Source of the DNA: Ferruginibacter sp.
GTDB taxonomy: Bacteria > Bacteroidota > Bacteroidia > Chitinophagales > Chitinophagaceae
DNA: 64,000 nt
Reading direction: 5' to 3'
NCBI GenBank assembly: GCA_014379905.1
Contig: JACMKX010000132.1
Location: 61,272-125,271, forward strand
Positions within the stretch are counted from its first letter, which is position 1. Every line of letters starts with the position of its first letter. Position numbers and translations under genes: made by a program. Shown here piece after piece: positions 1 through 9,655 of this stretch. The notes beneath the pieces are model-generated. The model worked only from the letters and a program-made list of their open reading frames with translations, ran no database searches and was not told the origin of the DNA.

Positions 1-2
1 GC

Positions 3-2459
3 TCTCTTAAATTTGCCTGCACCGTTTTTATATTGTGCCTGCTTTTTTCTTCCTGCAATATTACAAGAAAAGCACCCAAGGGCAAGCCATACCTTGCGAA
101 AAATACCATTGAATTAAAAGGCGGCGATTTTAGTAAACTGGAAAGATCTGCTGTGGTAGACCGGTTGTTAAACCAGTTAGATGATAGTTCCAGGTTAAGG
201 GTAACCAGTTCGTTCCTGGTTTTAAATGTACTGAAACGCCCTCCCACCTACGATACCATGTATTCAAATTTATCTGCGGCAAATATGCGGGCTTCCATGT
301 ATCATATCGGTTATTACAATTCGGCAGTTTCTTACAAAGCTGATACTTCCGGCAAAAAAGTAAAAGTTCATTACACGGTTCAGGCAGGTAATCCAACAAG
401 AATAGATACATTCAGCTACCGCCTTGTGCGACCCGATTTACAGGAACTGGCCTTAAAATCTTTCGACAAAACAATTCTTGAGGAGGGCAATCCAATTACC
501 AAAGCTGCTGTTGTAGGTGAAATTGGCCGGTTGGTAGACACTTTCCGCAACAATGGCTACTACAAATTTACCGCCTCAGAATTAAAGATGAGAGGTGATA
601 CCAGTATTGCTGCGCTTACCACCATTAGTGATGATCCTTTTGAGCAATTGCAGTTATTGGCCGAAGCACAACAAAAAAGAGACTCCCCGGAAATAAAACT
701 TGCAATGGTACTTGACCAGCCGGACGATTCCTCCAGGTTCAACCAATACCGGGTTCGCAAAATTTTTATACTACAGGATTATTACCCGGGTGATCACTTC
801 GATGATACCACCTATATTATACAAAGGCGTACACGGAGTTTTGTATTGCGTTATCACAAACCCTATCCTATGTTCCGCACGGGGTTTTTGGCAAGAAATA
901 TAAGCCTGCGCCCAGGCCAGTTATTTCGACAGGATGACTATAATAAAACGCTGAGCAGCCTTTCTAAAAGCAATGCATGGCAAAGCGTAAACATTCAAAC
1001 CAAAGAAATACCAGATAGTAACCAGGTAGATCTTATACTTGAACTTATTCCGGAAAAGAAGTTTTCATTTGAAGCTTCGGTGGAAGCCAGTTATTCTGCC
1101 ACCAGTAATACTACCAGTGCCCTGGCCGGAAACCTGATTGGGTTCTCAGGAAATCTTGCATTAATTAATAAAAATTTTCTGCTTACCCGTAAAAAACTGG
1201 GAGGAGAAGCTATAAGGATGACGCACCGGTTGCGTGCAGGAGTTGAATTAAACAACAACAGCAGGGCTGCCAATACCAGTCTTATCAATTCAAATGAATT
1301 GAGTTACAGCAACAATGTTGTTATTCCCCGGCGTATTAACCTCAATCCTTTTAAAAAGACAAGATTGAATTCGCAGGGGGTACGGGTTTCAGCAGCACCC
1401 GTAAAGCCGGGCGAAACCTTCATTAATACTACGCTTTCTTTAAATAACCGGCTCAACCTGTTTAACCTGCAGAGTGTAAATCTTGCTGCCGGTTTTGCAG
1501 GGAAGTTTGAAAAAAAATTCCTAAAAGGCTGGAACTTTGTATTTAAACCGCTTAATGTTGAATTTAGTTACCTATACAACAGGACAGATAGTTTCAAAAC
1601 AATTCTGGACCGTAATCCTTTTTTACGTTACTCCTATAATACAGCTTTGGTAATTGGCATGGGGGCTGGTATCTCTCACATATATCAAAACCCTAGGCAT
1701 CTTCACAGTTTATTGAAAGAACGCTCCATAAAATTAAATATAGAAGAATCAGGCCTTACATGGGGGTTACTGGTACCGGGCATAAATACTTATAAGTATA
1801 AAGCCAATTTTGCCAAACTCGACGCGGAGTATAAGTACACTGTTAATTATAGAAAAACTTCCTTTGTATTCCGTGGCTTTTTAGGCGTGGGCGTGCCGTT
1901 AAAAAAAGATACCAGCCTGCCTTTCTTTAAACAATTTTTCGGCGGGGGAACAAACAGCATGCGCGGATGGCCTATACGTGGAATTGGTGCGGGCGGACAA
2001 CAGTTGGTTGGTTATACCTCTGATCAGTTCAACGACCGAAGGGGAGATATGCAAATAGAATTAAATACGGAGTATCGTTATGAGATTGCACGGTTGATAC
2101 CAAATATACTCACTTTAGGAGGAGCTGTATTTGTAGATGCCGGGAACGTGTGGAACCTGCGAAATTCCAAAACAAACGGCACTACAGATAGTACACAATT
2201 TAAATTTAAAAATCTTTATAATCAAATGGGGCTCTCTGCAGGTACGGGTTTCCGGCTGGATTTTAATTACGTGGTTATTCGTTTTGACCTGGGTTTCCGT
2301 TTAAAACGACCTGAAACAAGTTATGAAAATGCAGGCTGGAAATTACCCCCCATCGGCTTTGATGATGTTTTTAAGAAAATATTTTCAGGCAGGCGGGAAT
2401 ACCGGCGATGGAGATATGAGAACTTCAACTTTACACTGGGTATAGGTGTACCATTCTAA
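3..2459 (+). CDS. tamL: TamL, lipoprotein-type TamA/BamA outer membrane assembly protein (5' end outside window)
   Basis: This is an Omp85-superfamily protein: periplasmic POTRA-like N-terminal half, then a C-terminal 16-strand-type barrel with the late Arg-Gly-Trp motif (SMRGWPIRGIGAGG) that is typical of BamA/TamA barrels. The first TTG that could serve as a start lies at position 33, but the same frame is open to the window edge and reads KFACTVFILCLLFSSC. That is a lipoprotein signal peptide ending in a lipobox, so the true start is upstream of base 1. A lipid-anchored TamA is the Bacteroidota form called TamL, which is thought to work with TamB in outer-membrane protein or lipid transport. 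The protein ends with the aromatic residue (GVPF) usual for outer-membrane barrels. Its TAA overlaps the stop codon of convergent truB. Confidence 0.88.
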   Translation, partial: SLKFACTVFILCLLFSSCNITRKAPKGKPYLAKNTIELKGGDFSKLERSAVVDRLLNQLDDSSRLRVTSSFLVLNVLKRPPTYDTMYSNLSAANMRASMYHIGYYNSAVSYKADTSGKKVKVHYTVQAGNPTRIDTFSYRLVRPDLQELALKSFDKTILEEGNPITKAAVVGEIGRLVDTFRNNGYYKFTASELKMRGDTSIAALTTISDDPFEQLQLLAEAQQKRDSPEIKLAMVLDQPDDSSRFNQYRVRKIFILQDYYPGDHFDDTTYIIQRRTRSFVLRYHKPYPMFRTGFLARNISLRPGQLFRQDDYNKTLSSLSKSNAWQSVNIQTKEIPDSNQVDLILELIPEKKFSFEASVEASYSATSNTTSALAGNLIGFSGNLALINKNFLLTRKKLGGEAIRMTHRLRAGVELNNNSRAANTSLINSNELSYSNNVVIPRRINLNPFKKTRLNSQGVRVSAAPVKPGETFINTTLSLNNRLNLFNLQSVNLAAGFAGKFEKKFLKGWNFVFKPLNVEFSYLYNRTDSFKTILDRNPFLRYSYNTALVIGMGAGISHIYQNPRHLHSLLKERSIKLNIEESGLTWGLLVPGINTYKYKANFAKLDAEYKYTVNYRKTSFVFRGFLGVGVPLKKDTSLPFFKQFFGGGTNSMRGWPIRGIGAGGQQLVGYTSDQFNDRRGDMQIELNTEYRYEIARLIPNILTLGGAVFVDAGNVWNLRNSKTNGTTDSTQFKFKNLYNQMGLSAGTGFRLDFNYVVIRFDLGFRLKRPETSYENAGWKLPPIGFDDVFKKIFSGRREYRRWRYENFNFTLGIGVPF

Positions 2460-3259
2460 AATGGTTCTTCGTGCACCACAGGAGAAGCATTTTCATCCTG
2501 CAATGAATGTATAAAAGTTTCAATTGTTTTTGCATCTTCTACCCAAAATTCCCCAATGCGGGTACGCCTTAGTTCACTGAGGTAGCCACCGCAGCCCAGT
2601 ACTGCGCCAAAATCATTTGCCAGGCTCCTGATATAAGTTCCGGTAGAACATACAACCCTGAATTTCAACAGGGGCATTTCAATGGCGGTGATATCAAACT
2701 CCCTTATAAAAATATCCCTTGCTTCCAGCTCTACTGTTTTCCCCCTTCGGGCCAGGGTGTATAATGCCACTCCTTCTTTTTTTATGGCCGAATAGAGAGG
2801 TGGCATCTGTTTTATATGCCCTATAAATTGTTGCGTTGCATGTTGAATTTGATCGGGAGTGATGCCCGGGGTTTCTTTAAAACTCATAGCATCACTTTCC
2901 AGGTCATACGTGGGAGTAACTGCTCCCAGCGTGAAGGAGCCGGTATACTCTTTTTCGGCTGCCATGTACTCATTGATCTTCTTCGTAAATTTTCCTGTAC
3001 AGATGATGAGCAATCCTGAAGCCAGCGGATCCAATGTACCGGCATGACCAACTTTTTTTATTTTGATCGCATTCCGGATCTTTCGAACTGCATCAAAGGA
3101 AGTCCAGTGCAAAGGTTTATCTAATAATATCAACTGGCCTTCTTCAAAAAGATTTCTTTTTGCTTCAGTTATGGGTACTACTTTTTTCCGCTCAACCGGC
3201 TCATCTTCGGTACCGCTCCGTTTTCTGTGATTAGCAAAATATGATCCTTTTTTTCCCAT
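2456..3259 (-). CDS. truB: tRNA pseudouridine(55) synthase TruB
   Basis: TruB converts uridine 55 of the tRNA T-loop to pseudouridine. The catalytic block GHAGTLDPLASGLL is present, with the catalytic Asp at about residue 77, followed by the ligand-binding segment KEYTGSFTLGAVTPTYD. The protein is 267 aa. The family core starts near residue 41 (EGQLILLDKPLHWTSFD), so it carries a charged N-terminal extension of about 40 residues. No internal Met offers a better start, and the extension may be real or may reflect a non-ATG start. The gene is convergent with tamL and the two stop codons overlap (CTAA read on both strands). A 144-bp gap separates it from the DUF58 gene upstream, so it may be read through from that operon. 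Confidence 0.93.
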   Translation of the reverse strand: MGKKGSYFANHRKRSGTEDEPVERKKVVPITEAKRNLFEEGQLILLDKPLHWTSFDAVRKIRNAIKIKKVGHAGTLDPLASGLLIICTGKFTKKINEYMAAEKEYTGSFTLGAVTPTYDLESDAMSFKETPGITPDQIQHATQQFIGHIKQMPPLYSAIKKEGVALYTLARRGKTVELEARDIFIREFDITAIEMPLLKFRVVCSTGTYIRSLANDFGAVLGCGGYLSELRRTRIGEFWVEDAKTIETFIHSLQDENASPVVHEEPF

Positions 3260-3403
3260 TTTTGTTACACGAATTAAGAAAGCTTCTTAGCTGAGAACCT
3301 TAGCCATTTGTTCACTCCCTGCAAGTTTTACACTTGCTAGCTGGAATTTCATCACCAGGCTGTATGCCAACTTCTTTATTTCTAATTTCTTATTTCTTAT
3401 TTT

Positions 3404-4747
3404 CTAAACCGCCTGCCTGGCTTTCAACTCCAGGTATTTATTAATACTGCTGATGGTTAAATTTTCAGGTCTTGCCAACACAGAAAGGATGCCATATTTC
3501 TGGAGTTCTTTTACCACCAGCTTTTTTTCGAACATAAATTTTTCCGCAACAGTTTTCAGGTAGATATCCTCTACATTGTGCGCTTCTGCATGCGCCAGTT
3601 TATCCATTTCTGTGTTTTCAAAAAATACCACCATCAACAAATGGTGTTTGGCTATAGAACGAAGGTAGCTTAATTGTCTTCTCAATCCACCCAATGATTC
3701 GAAGTTGGTAAATAAAACCAACAGGCTTCTTTGTTTTATTTTATGGCGAACCTGCATGTACAACATTTCATAATCACTTTCCAGGAAGGCAGTTTGTTCC
3801 TTATATAACGCTTCTAATATATTTTCTCTTTGTATCGGTTTTTTATCTGCAGCGATTAATGTAGAAAGCTTGGTAGAAAAACCCATGAGGCCTACCCTGT
3901 CTTGCTTTTGCAGGCATACGTTGGTCAATGCCAAAACCGTGTTGATAGAGTAATCCAGTAAACTTAAGCCATTGAAAGGCATTTTCATTAGTCTTCCCTT
4001 GTCGATGATACAATAAACCTGTTGCGATTTTTCATCTACATAATTATTCACCATCAGTTGTCCGCGGCGGGCAGTAGCCCTCCAGTTAATTGTTCTTATG
4101 TCGTCGCCGGTTACATAATCTTTTATTTGCTCAAACTCCATGCTCTGGCCAATCTTACGCAAACGCTGGCTTCCGTGTTCACCCATATAAGCGGTTTGTG
4201 AAACCAGCTGGTATTTTCGCATTTGCATAAAGGAAGGGTACACACTAACAACCTGCTCCAGCGGCATGGTAAACCGCCTGGTAACCAGGCCCAGTACAGA
4301 AGAAAAATATAAATGAACCTGGCCAAAAAAATACTCGCCCCTTTGCGTTGGTATCACCTGGTATTGAAAATTTTTTATTTGTTTTGGTTTGATCCATTGT
4401 GTAATGCTAAAATCACGCTCCTGCAACTGGGCAGGTAATTCATCAATTATATAAACACTGGTACCAAAAAAATAATTACTCTTTACTTCAATGGAAATAT
4501 CGTTTTTATCCCCATTGCTCAGCCTTGCTGCAACAAAGCGTTTAACCCTGGGTGCCTTTGCTGTAAAATAAAGCAGGCAATAATCCAGTAATACAGATCC
4601 AACATAGATGATTAAACCAATTAACGCGAAGTTTAATAAAACAGGAAAAAAATACGACAATACAAAAAGTAAAGTGCAGGCGCCGCCTGTCCAGTAAAAC
4701 CTGTTACTGAAAAAAAGATCACCTATGTATGTTTTTATTGCGCTCAA
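3404..4747 (-). CDS. DUF58 domain protein (MoxR-associated)
   Basis: This membrane protein has two N-terminal transmembrane segments (about residues 17-50) and a DUF58 domain. The DUF58 hallmark GDDIRTINWRATARRGQ is present, followed by a von Willebrand A-like fold. In the metal-site position it reads IIDKGRLMK, where the classic DxSxS would be, so the MIDAS looks degenerate. DUF58 proteins are partners of MoxR-type AAA+ ATPases and are thought to act in envelope-protein maturation or stress tolerance (compare the Bacteroides Bat genes). It is the last gene of a tight five-gene operon, 11 bp after the MoxR gene. The family assignment is firm and the function is inferred from family. Confidence 0.88.
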   Translation of the reverse strand: MSAIKTYIGDLFFSNRFYWTGGACTLLFVLSYFFPVLLNFALIGLIIYVGSVLLDYCLLYFTAKAPRVKRFVAARLSNGDKNDISIEVKSNYFFGTSVYIIDELPAQLQERDFSITQWIKPKQIKNFQYQVIPTQRGEYFFGQVHLYFSSVLGLVTRRFTMPLEQVVSVYPSFMQMRKYQLVSQTAYMGEHGSQRLRKIGQSMEFEQIKDYVTGDDIRTINWRATARRGQLMVNNYVDEKSQQVYCIIDKGRLMKMPFNGLSLLDYSINTVLALTNVCLQKQDRVGLMGFSTKLSTLIAADKKPIQRENILEALYKEQTAFLESDYEMLYMQVRHKIKQRSLLVLFTNFESLGGLRRQLSYLRSIAKHHLLMVVFFENTEMDKLAHAEAHNVEDIYLKTVAEKFMFEKKLVVKELQKYGILSVLARPENLTISSINKYLELKARQAV

Positions 4748-4758
4748 GAAATATTAAT

Positions 4759-5736
4759 TTAACGGGGAACCTCAATGCCTTTTATAATACTGGTGATCAA
4801 CTCATCAGGTGTAAGTCCTTCCATTTCTTTTTCGGGAGTAAGCATAATACGATGGCGAAGTACATGAGGAGCCATTTCAATTACATCGTCGGGAATTACA
4901 AAGTCTCTTCCTTTCAATGCGGCCGCAGCTTTAGCCGCCTTTAAAATGGCCAAGGAGGCACGGGTAGAGGCTCCCAGGTATAAACTTGGATTATTGCGGG
5001 TTTCATGTACAATGCCGGCAATGTATTCAACCAGCTTTGGTTCTATGTTTACATTTTGTACTATTTCCCTGTAATGGCGAATGCTTTCTGCAGACAACAC
5101 TTTATTGATATTCTTTAATAATTCAGCCTGTGTTTTGCCCTGCTGGTTATTGAGTATGCTTACTTCTTCCTGCAAGGTTGGATAATCGATTTCCACTTTA
5201 AATAAAAACCTGTCCAGCTGTGCCTCAGGTAAACGATAAGTTCCTTCCTGTTCAATTGGGTTTTGCGTAGCCAGCACCAGGAAAGGAAATTGCATAAGAT
5301 GTGAATGTCCATCTACAGTGACCTGCCTTTCTTCCATTACTTCAAAAAGTGCGGCTTGTGTTTTGGCAGGAGACCTGTTGATCTCGTCTATCAAAACAAT
5401 GTTGCTGAAGATAGGTCCGGGTTTAAAATAAAAAGACCCTTCCTTTGGATTAAAAACAGACGTTCCGATAACATCGCCGGGCATAAGATCGGGAGTGAAC
5501 TGCAAACGGCTAAAACCTACATCCACCATTTTGGCCATAAGTTTTGCAGTAAGGGTTTTGGCTACGCCGGGTACACCTTCCAGTAAAATGTGCCCGTCGC
5601 AAAGTAAGCCAATCAATAAAAGATCTATCATCTGATGCTGCCCTACAATTACTTTAGCTATCTCCGATCTTATCTCATTTATCTTCACATTCAGTTCTGA
5701 TACCGGTGTTCTTTCGGGAAAAAATTGTTCTTCCAT
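4759..5736 (-). CDS. MoxR-family AAA+ ATPase
   Basis: MoxR proteins are AAA+ chaperone-like ATPases that act on partner vWA/DUF58 proteins. The 325-aa sequence has Walker A GVPGVAKT (residues 54-61), Walker B LIDEINR (about 115-121), the sensor segment ATQNPIEQEGTY and the arginine-finger region LPEAQLDRF. The length is normal for the family. Its ATG shares one base with the TAA of the DUF4350 gene before it (TAATG), which points to translational coupling, and DUF58 follows 11 bp later. The order SpoIIM-DUF4129-DUF4350-MoxR-DUF58 is a widespread Bacteroidota arrangement. Confidence 0.93.
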   Translation of the reverse strand: MEEQFFPERTPVSELNVKINEIRSEIAKVIVGQHQMIDLLLIGLLCDGHILLEGVPGVAKTLTAKLMAKMVDVGFSRLQFTPDLMPGDVIGTSVFNPKEGSFYFKPGPIFSNIVLIDEINRSPAKTQAALFEVMEERQVTVDGHSHLMQFPFLVLATQNPIEQEGTYRLPEAQLDRFLFKVEIDYPTLQEEVSILNNQQGKTQAELLKNINKVLSAESIRHYREIVQNVNIEPKLVEYIAGIVHETRNNPSLYLGASTRASLAILKAAKAAAALKGRDFVIPDDVIEMAPHVLRHRIMLTPEKEMEGLTPDELITSIIKGIEVPR

Positions 5737-6932
5737 TAGTTTCTGTTTTTATAAAAATTTTGTATTTGTTCATTTAAAGTTAATAGTTCGAAATCACTCA
5801 CTTCTTCTGACAATTGAACCTGCTCCATAGTGTTATACAAAGCCTGCAGAGATTCAAAAGATACACCACTTTTTTTACTAAGTGCTTGTACAAAGTCCTT
5901 ACCTGATCCGTGTATATTTAAAAAGTAACGGTTACGGATATGCTCATTAAAATAAGTGATCATTTTATCAGCAATGGTTTTGTTGTTCTTTTCGGCCATA
6001 TACAATCCGGCAATGGCCTGGGTAAAAGCAATAGAACTGTTTTCGATAGGTTTTATGATTGGAATAATACGTTGTTTTCTTTTACCATTGAATAAAATAT
6101 AAAATAATAACAGCAACAGCAATATCCAAAAGGCTATCGTAAGTTCGGGGTATTGGAAAAGTATGTCTAGCGCCGATTTTCCTCCCCGGCCTCCGTTTTC
6201 CCGAAAACTGAAACGATTGTAATGATCGTCCCAGAAAATATTTCCCGGCCTTTCTTTCATGAATTCCATTATTTGTTTCATGTAACGATAATTATTTTCT
6301 TTAAGCAGAAAATAATTACTGAAGGCCCGTGGGTCGCAATGAAGATACATTCTGCCCTTACCAATAAATAGCACGATGAGGTTGGGTTGGCCCGCCTGGC
6401 TCTTCCCAATTACCCGCCCCAAAACAGTATCCACTTTAGTGAAATGATTAATAAAAGGATAATAGTAATAGTTAAATGTATCTTCTAAAAATAACTTTCC
6501 GTCGGCATAGCGACTTTCTAAAAGCATAGAAGACCATTCAGTATCAGCCTGGCTGCAATACACTTTATCCAATAACGTACTATCAATATAAGAAGCTGAA
6601 ATAAAAACAGTATGACCTTCTGTAACAAAATCAACCAGGGATTCGGCATCTGCTTCTGAACAGTAGAATTTTTTGCTAATGGTCATATAAAAAGAAGACG
6701 AGTCAACATAAGTCTCGGAGCGAAAATCATTGAAAGATTTTTTATTGACGTTGATCATTTTATCGGGGTATGCCGTCGTAAGCATGGAATGGGCAACATA
6801 CCCTCCAAAAGGTTTAGTATCCTTGTACTGATAGGTTTCCCGGAGATCTGGCAGGTTGCCTTTATTGTAACAGCTTTGTGTTGCCGCGACAATTAACAAT
6901 AGACCGATAATATAAAATTTAGAAATGCTCAA
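5736..6932 (-). CDS. DUF4350 domain lipoprotein of the MoxR operon
   Basis: This 398-aa protein has a lipoprotein signal peptide (VAATQSC) and an extracytoplasmic domain of the DUF4350 type, which resembles a degenerate glutamine-amidotransferase/GldG-like fold. A single transmembrane helix near residues 265-285 (LTIAFWILLLLLLFYILF) precedes a basic stretch KRKQR and a helical cytoplasmic tail of about 110 residues. The layout suits an envelope sensor or scaffold that links an outside domain to cytoplasmic MoxR. Its stop overlaps the MoxR start by one base, and it lies 6 bp after the DUF4129 gene. The role is inferred from operon context only. Confidence 0.8.
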   Translation of the reverse strand: MSISKFYIIGLLLIVAATQSCYNKGNLPDLRETYQYKDTKPFGGYVAHSMLTTAYPDKMINVNKKSFNDFRSETYVDSSSFYMTISKKFYCSEADAESLVDFVTEGHTVFISASYIDSTLLDKVYCSQADTEWSSMLLESRYADGKLFLEDTFNYYYYPFINHFTKVDTVLGRVIGKSQAGQPNLIVLFIGKGRMYLHCDPRAFSNYFLLKENNYRYMKQIMEFMKERPGNIFWDDHYNRFSFRENGGRGGKSALDILFQYPELTIAFWILLLLLLFYILFNGKRKQRIIPIIKPIENSSIAFTQAIAGLYMAEKNNKTIADKMITYFNEHIRNRYFLNIHGSGKDFVQALSKKSGVSFESLQALYNTMEQVQLSEEVSDFELLTLNEQIQNFYKNRN

Positions 6933-6938
6933 TTTTAT

Positions 6939-7724
6939 TTATACTTTTTGCAAAAATGTGTGAAATCCGTTTTGAACCAGTTCATATTGTTTTATATCAA
7001 TATCAAAATGACCGTACCAGACATACTCATACTGGAAAATAAGCCTCGAAAATTCGTTGCGCCAATTTGCAGGCAGCTCGTATACATACCTGCTGTTGGT
7101 TTTATCAGGTTCGTAATTTATCTGGTTCTTATCTCTTAGTTGCTGCAATGTTTTAAGAAAAAGATAGCGTACTGCCATACGGTAATCCCCCAGTTTGTAA
7201 GCCTGTTGCACCAATTGGTCAAAATCATTTTGTAAAAGCAATTCATCTTCTTCCTGCGGAGTTGCTGAAACTTTTGATGCAGATGAAGCCTGGAAGATGC
7301 CTTTGCTTTTTAATAACTGGTAAATAATGATCCCCACAAAGAATACAGCCAGGCAAATAAGGATAATTTTTACTACAGGCCCACCCAACAACCGGCTCAT
7401 AAATGAAACCCCTTGCGGACCCCTGGTGTTTACGCGGGGTTGGGATTTAGTTTCCTGCGACGCTTTTAGCAGGCTATCAATGTTGCTCATGTAAGCAAAT
7501 GCCTTTTTTCTCCTCCAGCTATCGATACTGTCTTTTTCAATATTAATTAGATGTTTTACCAGGTTAGTATCCGGGGGCATTTCAATTTCCTCCTCATAAC
7601 GCTCTGCAGAAGTAACCTCTTCAATGGGAGCCTCAACGGTAACTGTATCATAATCGTTAGACTGCGCCTGCAAAACAGCAGCACAGTTCATTATAAAAAA
7701 AAGTATCAGAATACGTTTACCCAT
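6939..7724 (-). CDS. DUF4129-like membrane protein of the MoxR operon
   Basis: I place the start at the ATG at 7724 (MGKRILILFFIMNCAAVLQAQ), which gives a clean signal peptide. An open frame continues 31 codons further upstream into the SpoIIM gene, but that would bury the signal. The chosen start overlaps the SpoIIM stop by 8 bp (ATGGGTAA), which indicates coupling. After a low-complexity acidic linker there is one transmembrane helix (about residues 120-140, VVKIILICLAVFFVGIIIYQ) and a C-terminal helical DUF4129-type domain with the motif YRMAVRYLFLKTLQQLRD. Proteins like this are membrane components of MoxR/DUF58 systems. The family call is good and the function is unknown. Confidence 0.8.
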   Translation of the reverse strand: MGKRILILFFIMNCAAVLQAQSNDYDTVTVEAPIEEVTSAERYEEEIEMPPDTNLVKHLINIEKDSIDSWRRKKAFAYMSNIDSLLKASQETKSQPRVNTRGPQGVSFMSRLLGGPVVKIILICLAVFFVGIIIYQLLKSKGIFQASSASKVSATPQEEDELLLQNDFDQLVQQAYKLGDYRMAVRYLFLKTLQQLRDKNQINYEPDKTNSRYVYELPANWRNEFSRLIFQYEYVWYGHFDIDIKQYELVQNGFHTFLQKV

Positions 7725-8739
7725 TATCGTTATGAAGCCTTTGAACAATGCCTTCTTTTTTAACCATACCACCTCTTTTTTGAAGACGTATAGGCCATAT
7801 AATAAAATACCATACAATTAGAAATAAGGACCCGGTTAATATCAGTATGCTGGCCCATACGGGAAGACCCGGATTATTTTCCTTGTCATAAGTTTGGCTC
7901 ATTAAATGCGTTACATAGCTTTCCAGGAACGAGGCAGCTATAAAAAATGGGATAAGGCAGAGTAATACTTTTGCTGCATCTTTGGCCCCTCTTTTAAAAG
8001 ATTCCAACCTTGTATAAGTGCCTGGAAAAAGCATTCCACTGGCCAGGATAAATCCTGCAGCGCCCGCAATTACGATGGATGAAATCTCAATGGTACCATG
8101 AACCCAAATTACCAATATAGATTTCATACCCAAACCATGCGAAAAGAAAAGATACTGAAAGGAACCAAGCATGATCCCGTTTGACCATAAAATTCTAAGG
8201 GTAATAAAACCAAGCGTAAATCCACCGATAAAAGTATAGAACGCCACCTTTATATTGTTGAATGCTATTCGCACAAACATGCTGAAAGGGTTTTCATCCT
8301 TATATACACCAAAAGGATCACCTTTTGCAATATTGTCTTCAGTCATCGCAACATAATTATTCCCCAATACCCCTCTTACAAACTCCGGGTTGGAAAAAGA
8401 GGCCCATACACCGATCAGTACAAACAACGAAAAAATCAAGGCAGTAAATAAAAATATCCGGTGGTATTTTCTAAACGTCATCGGGAGCTCATACTTCCAG
8501 AAGTCGAAAACCCGGCTGAATTTTTCCTTTTTATTCCTGTAAATATCCTGGTAAATACCGGCAGCCAGGCCATTGATCCACCTGGTTACCTTACTCCGCG
8601 GATAATAGGTTTTAGCATAAGAAAGATCGTCTATGAGAGTGGCGAAACGCTCAGCAGTTTCATCGGGGCTGCCAGCTTTTTCCCGCTGGTAGCGGGTCCA
8701 CTTTTCCACGTTCTTTTTAATAAACATCGCTTCTCTCAT
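7717..8739 (-). CDS. SpoIIM/DUF95 family integral membrane protein
   Basis: This 340-aa polytopic protein has about five transmembrane segments and the N-terminus MREAMFIKKN, which is typical of Bacteroidota stage II sporulation protein M-like (DUF95) proteins. These organisms do not sporulate, so the name reflects homology only. The conserved central region contains VWVHGTIEISSIVIAGAAGF, with the family's His-Gly-x-x-Glu signature in its membrane core. It is the first gene of the five-gene MoxR operon and is divergent from an RDD-family gene, with about 120 bp between the two starts. The pairing of SpoIIM-like and RDD proteins is common in Bacteroidota. Confidence 0.88.
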   Translation of the reverse strand: MREAMFIKKNVEKWTRYQREKAGSPDETAERFATLIDDLSYAKTYYPRSKVTRWINGLAAGIYQDIYRNKKEKFSRVFDFWKYELPMTFRKYHRIFLFTALIFSLFVLIGVWASFSNPEFVRGVLGNNYVAMTEDNIAKGDPFGVYKDENPFSMFVRIAFNNIKVAFYTFIGGFTLGFITLRILWSNGIMLGSFQYLFFSHGLGMKSILVIWVHGTIEISSIVIAGAAGFILASGMLFPGTYTRLESFKRGAKDAAKVLLCLIPFFIAASFLESYVTHLMSQTYDKENNPGLPVWASILILTGSLFLIVWYFIIWPIRLQKRGGMVKKEGIVQRLHNDNG

Positions 8740-8862
8740 AGTGCAGAATGGCTGAAATTTCTTTTAGATCATTATTCAGGTTTCAATTTGCCGCTTTTTT
8801 CAGAAATAAAAAAATATGCTTTTGAATACTGTTTTGCTTTAGCATTGTATATTGCGGCCAGC

Positions 8863-9651
8863 ATGTCAGTTATTCAAATCAATACTGTTTTTAATATTGA
8901 CCTCGAGTTTGAAACGGCTCCTTTTCACAGAAGACTCCTGGCTTATATCATCGACTTTTTTATTCTTGTCATTTACCTCTACAGCATTAAATCATTATTA
9001 TATGATGCATTAGATATCAATTTAAAGGAATATGTGGGTCTTGATATAATCCTTGTATCCCTGCCTATGTTCCTTTATTCACTCTTGTGCGAAATAATTA
9101 TGAATGGGCAAACCGTAGGTAAGCGAATTACAGGTATAAGAGTGATAAGCCTTGACGGGGAAAAACCAACAACAGGACAATTCGTGCTGCGCTGGATCAC
9201 AAAATTTTTTGAATGGCCTTTTTTATTCGGCTATATTTTTGATTCCGTTGGAGCTATCGTTATATACATATTTATTACAGGTTTATTAGGCATCAGCGTG
9301 TTGATCACTATTTCTTTAACAGCAAAAAATCAGCGGCTGGGCGACCTGGCGGCCGGCACCGTATTGATTGATACCCGTACTGATACCAGTTTACATGATA
9401 CTGTATTTATGCAGATAGACGACAGCGGTAATTATAAAGTAATGTTCCCGGAAGTGATGCGTTTATCAGACAATGATATCAATACCATTAAAACTGTATT
9501 AATACAGGCGGAGAAAAGAAACAACCATGATATAAGTTACCGGGTAGAATACAAAATAAAATCAGTATTGCAAATCAATTCAGACCTGCACACAATGGAC
9601 TTTCTAAAAAAATTGCTGGAAGACTATAATTACCTGGCTACAAGGGAATAA
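8863..9651 (+). CDS. RDD family membrane protein
   Basis: The reading frame is open from 8461, but that region lies inside the SpoIIM-like gene on the other strand. The first sensible start is the ATG at 8863 (MSVIQINTVFNIDLEFETAPF), which gives 262 aa. The RDD signature (Arg, Asp, Asp) is visible: HRRLLAYIIDFFILVIYLY, then NGQTVGKRITGIRVI, then NQRLGDLAAGTVLI. The protein has 3-4 transmembrane helices and a soluble C-terminal tail of about 90 residues. RDD proteins are membrane proteins of unclear role, some linked to ion antiport. Its divergence from the MoxR operon supports a shared role. Confidence 0.88.
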   Translation: MSVIQINTVFNIDLEFETAPFHRRLLAYIIDFFILVIYLYSIKSLLYDALDINLKEYVGLDIILVSLPMFLYSLLCEIIMNGQTVGKRITGIRVISLDGEKPTTGQFVLRWITKFFEWPFLFGYIFDSVGAIVIYIFITGLLGISVLITISLTAKNQRLGDLAAGTVLIDTRTDTSLHDTVFMQIDDSGNYKVMFPEVMRLSDNDINTIKTVLIQAEKRNNHDISYRVEYKIKSVLQINSDLHTMDFLKKLLEDYNYLATRE

Positions 9652-9655
9652 TTAT

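Noticed and set aside
33..35. TTG at 33 as start codon of the TamL gene
   Set aside because: The frame is open to the window edge and the upstream residues complete a lipoprotein signal peptide, so the real start lies outside the window.
8461..8862. N-terminal extension of the RDD protein
   Set aside because: It runs antisense through the SpoIIM-like gene and adds no recognisable domain. The RDD domain begins right after the ATG at 8863.
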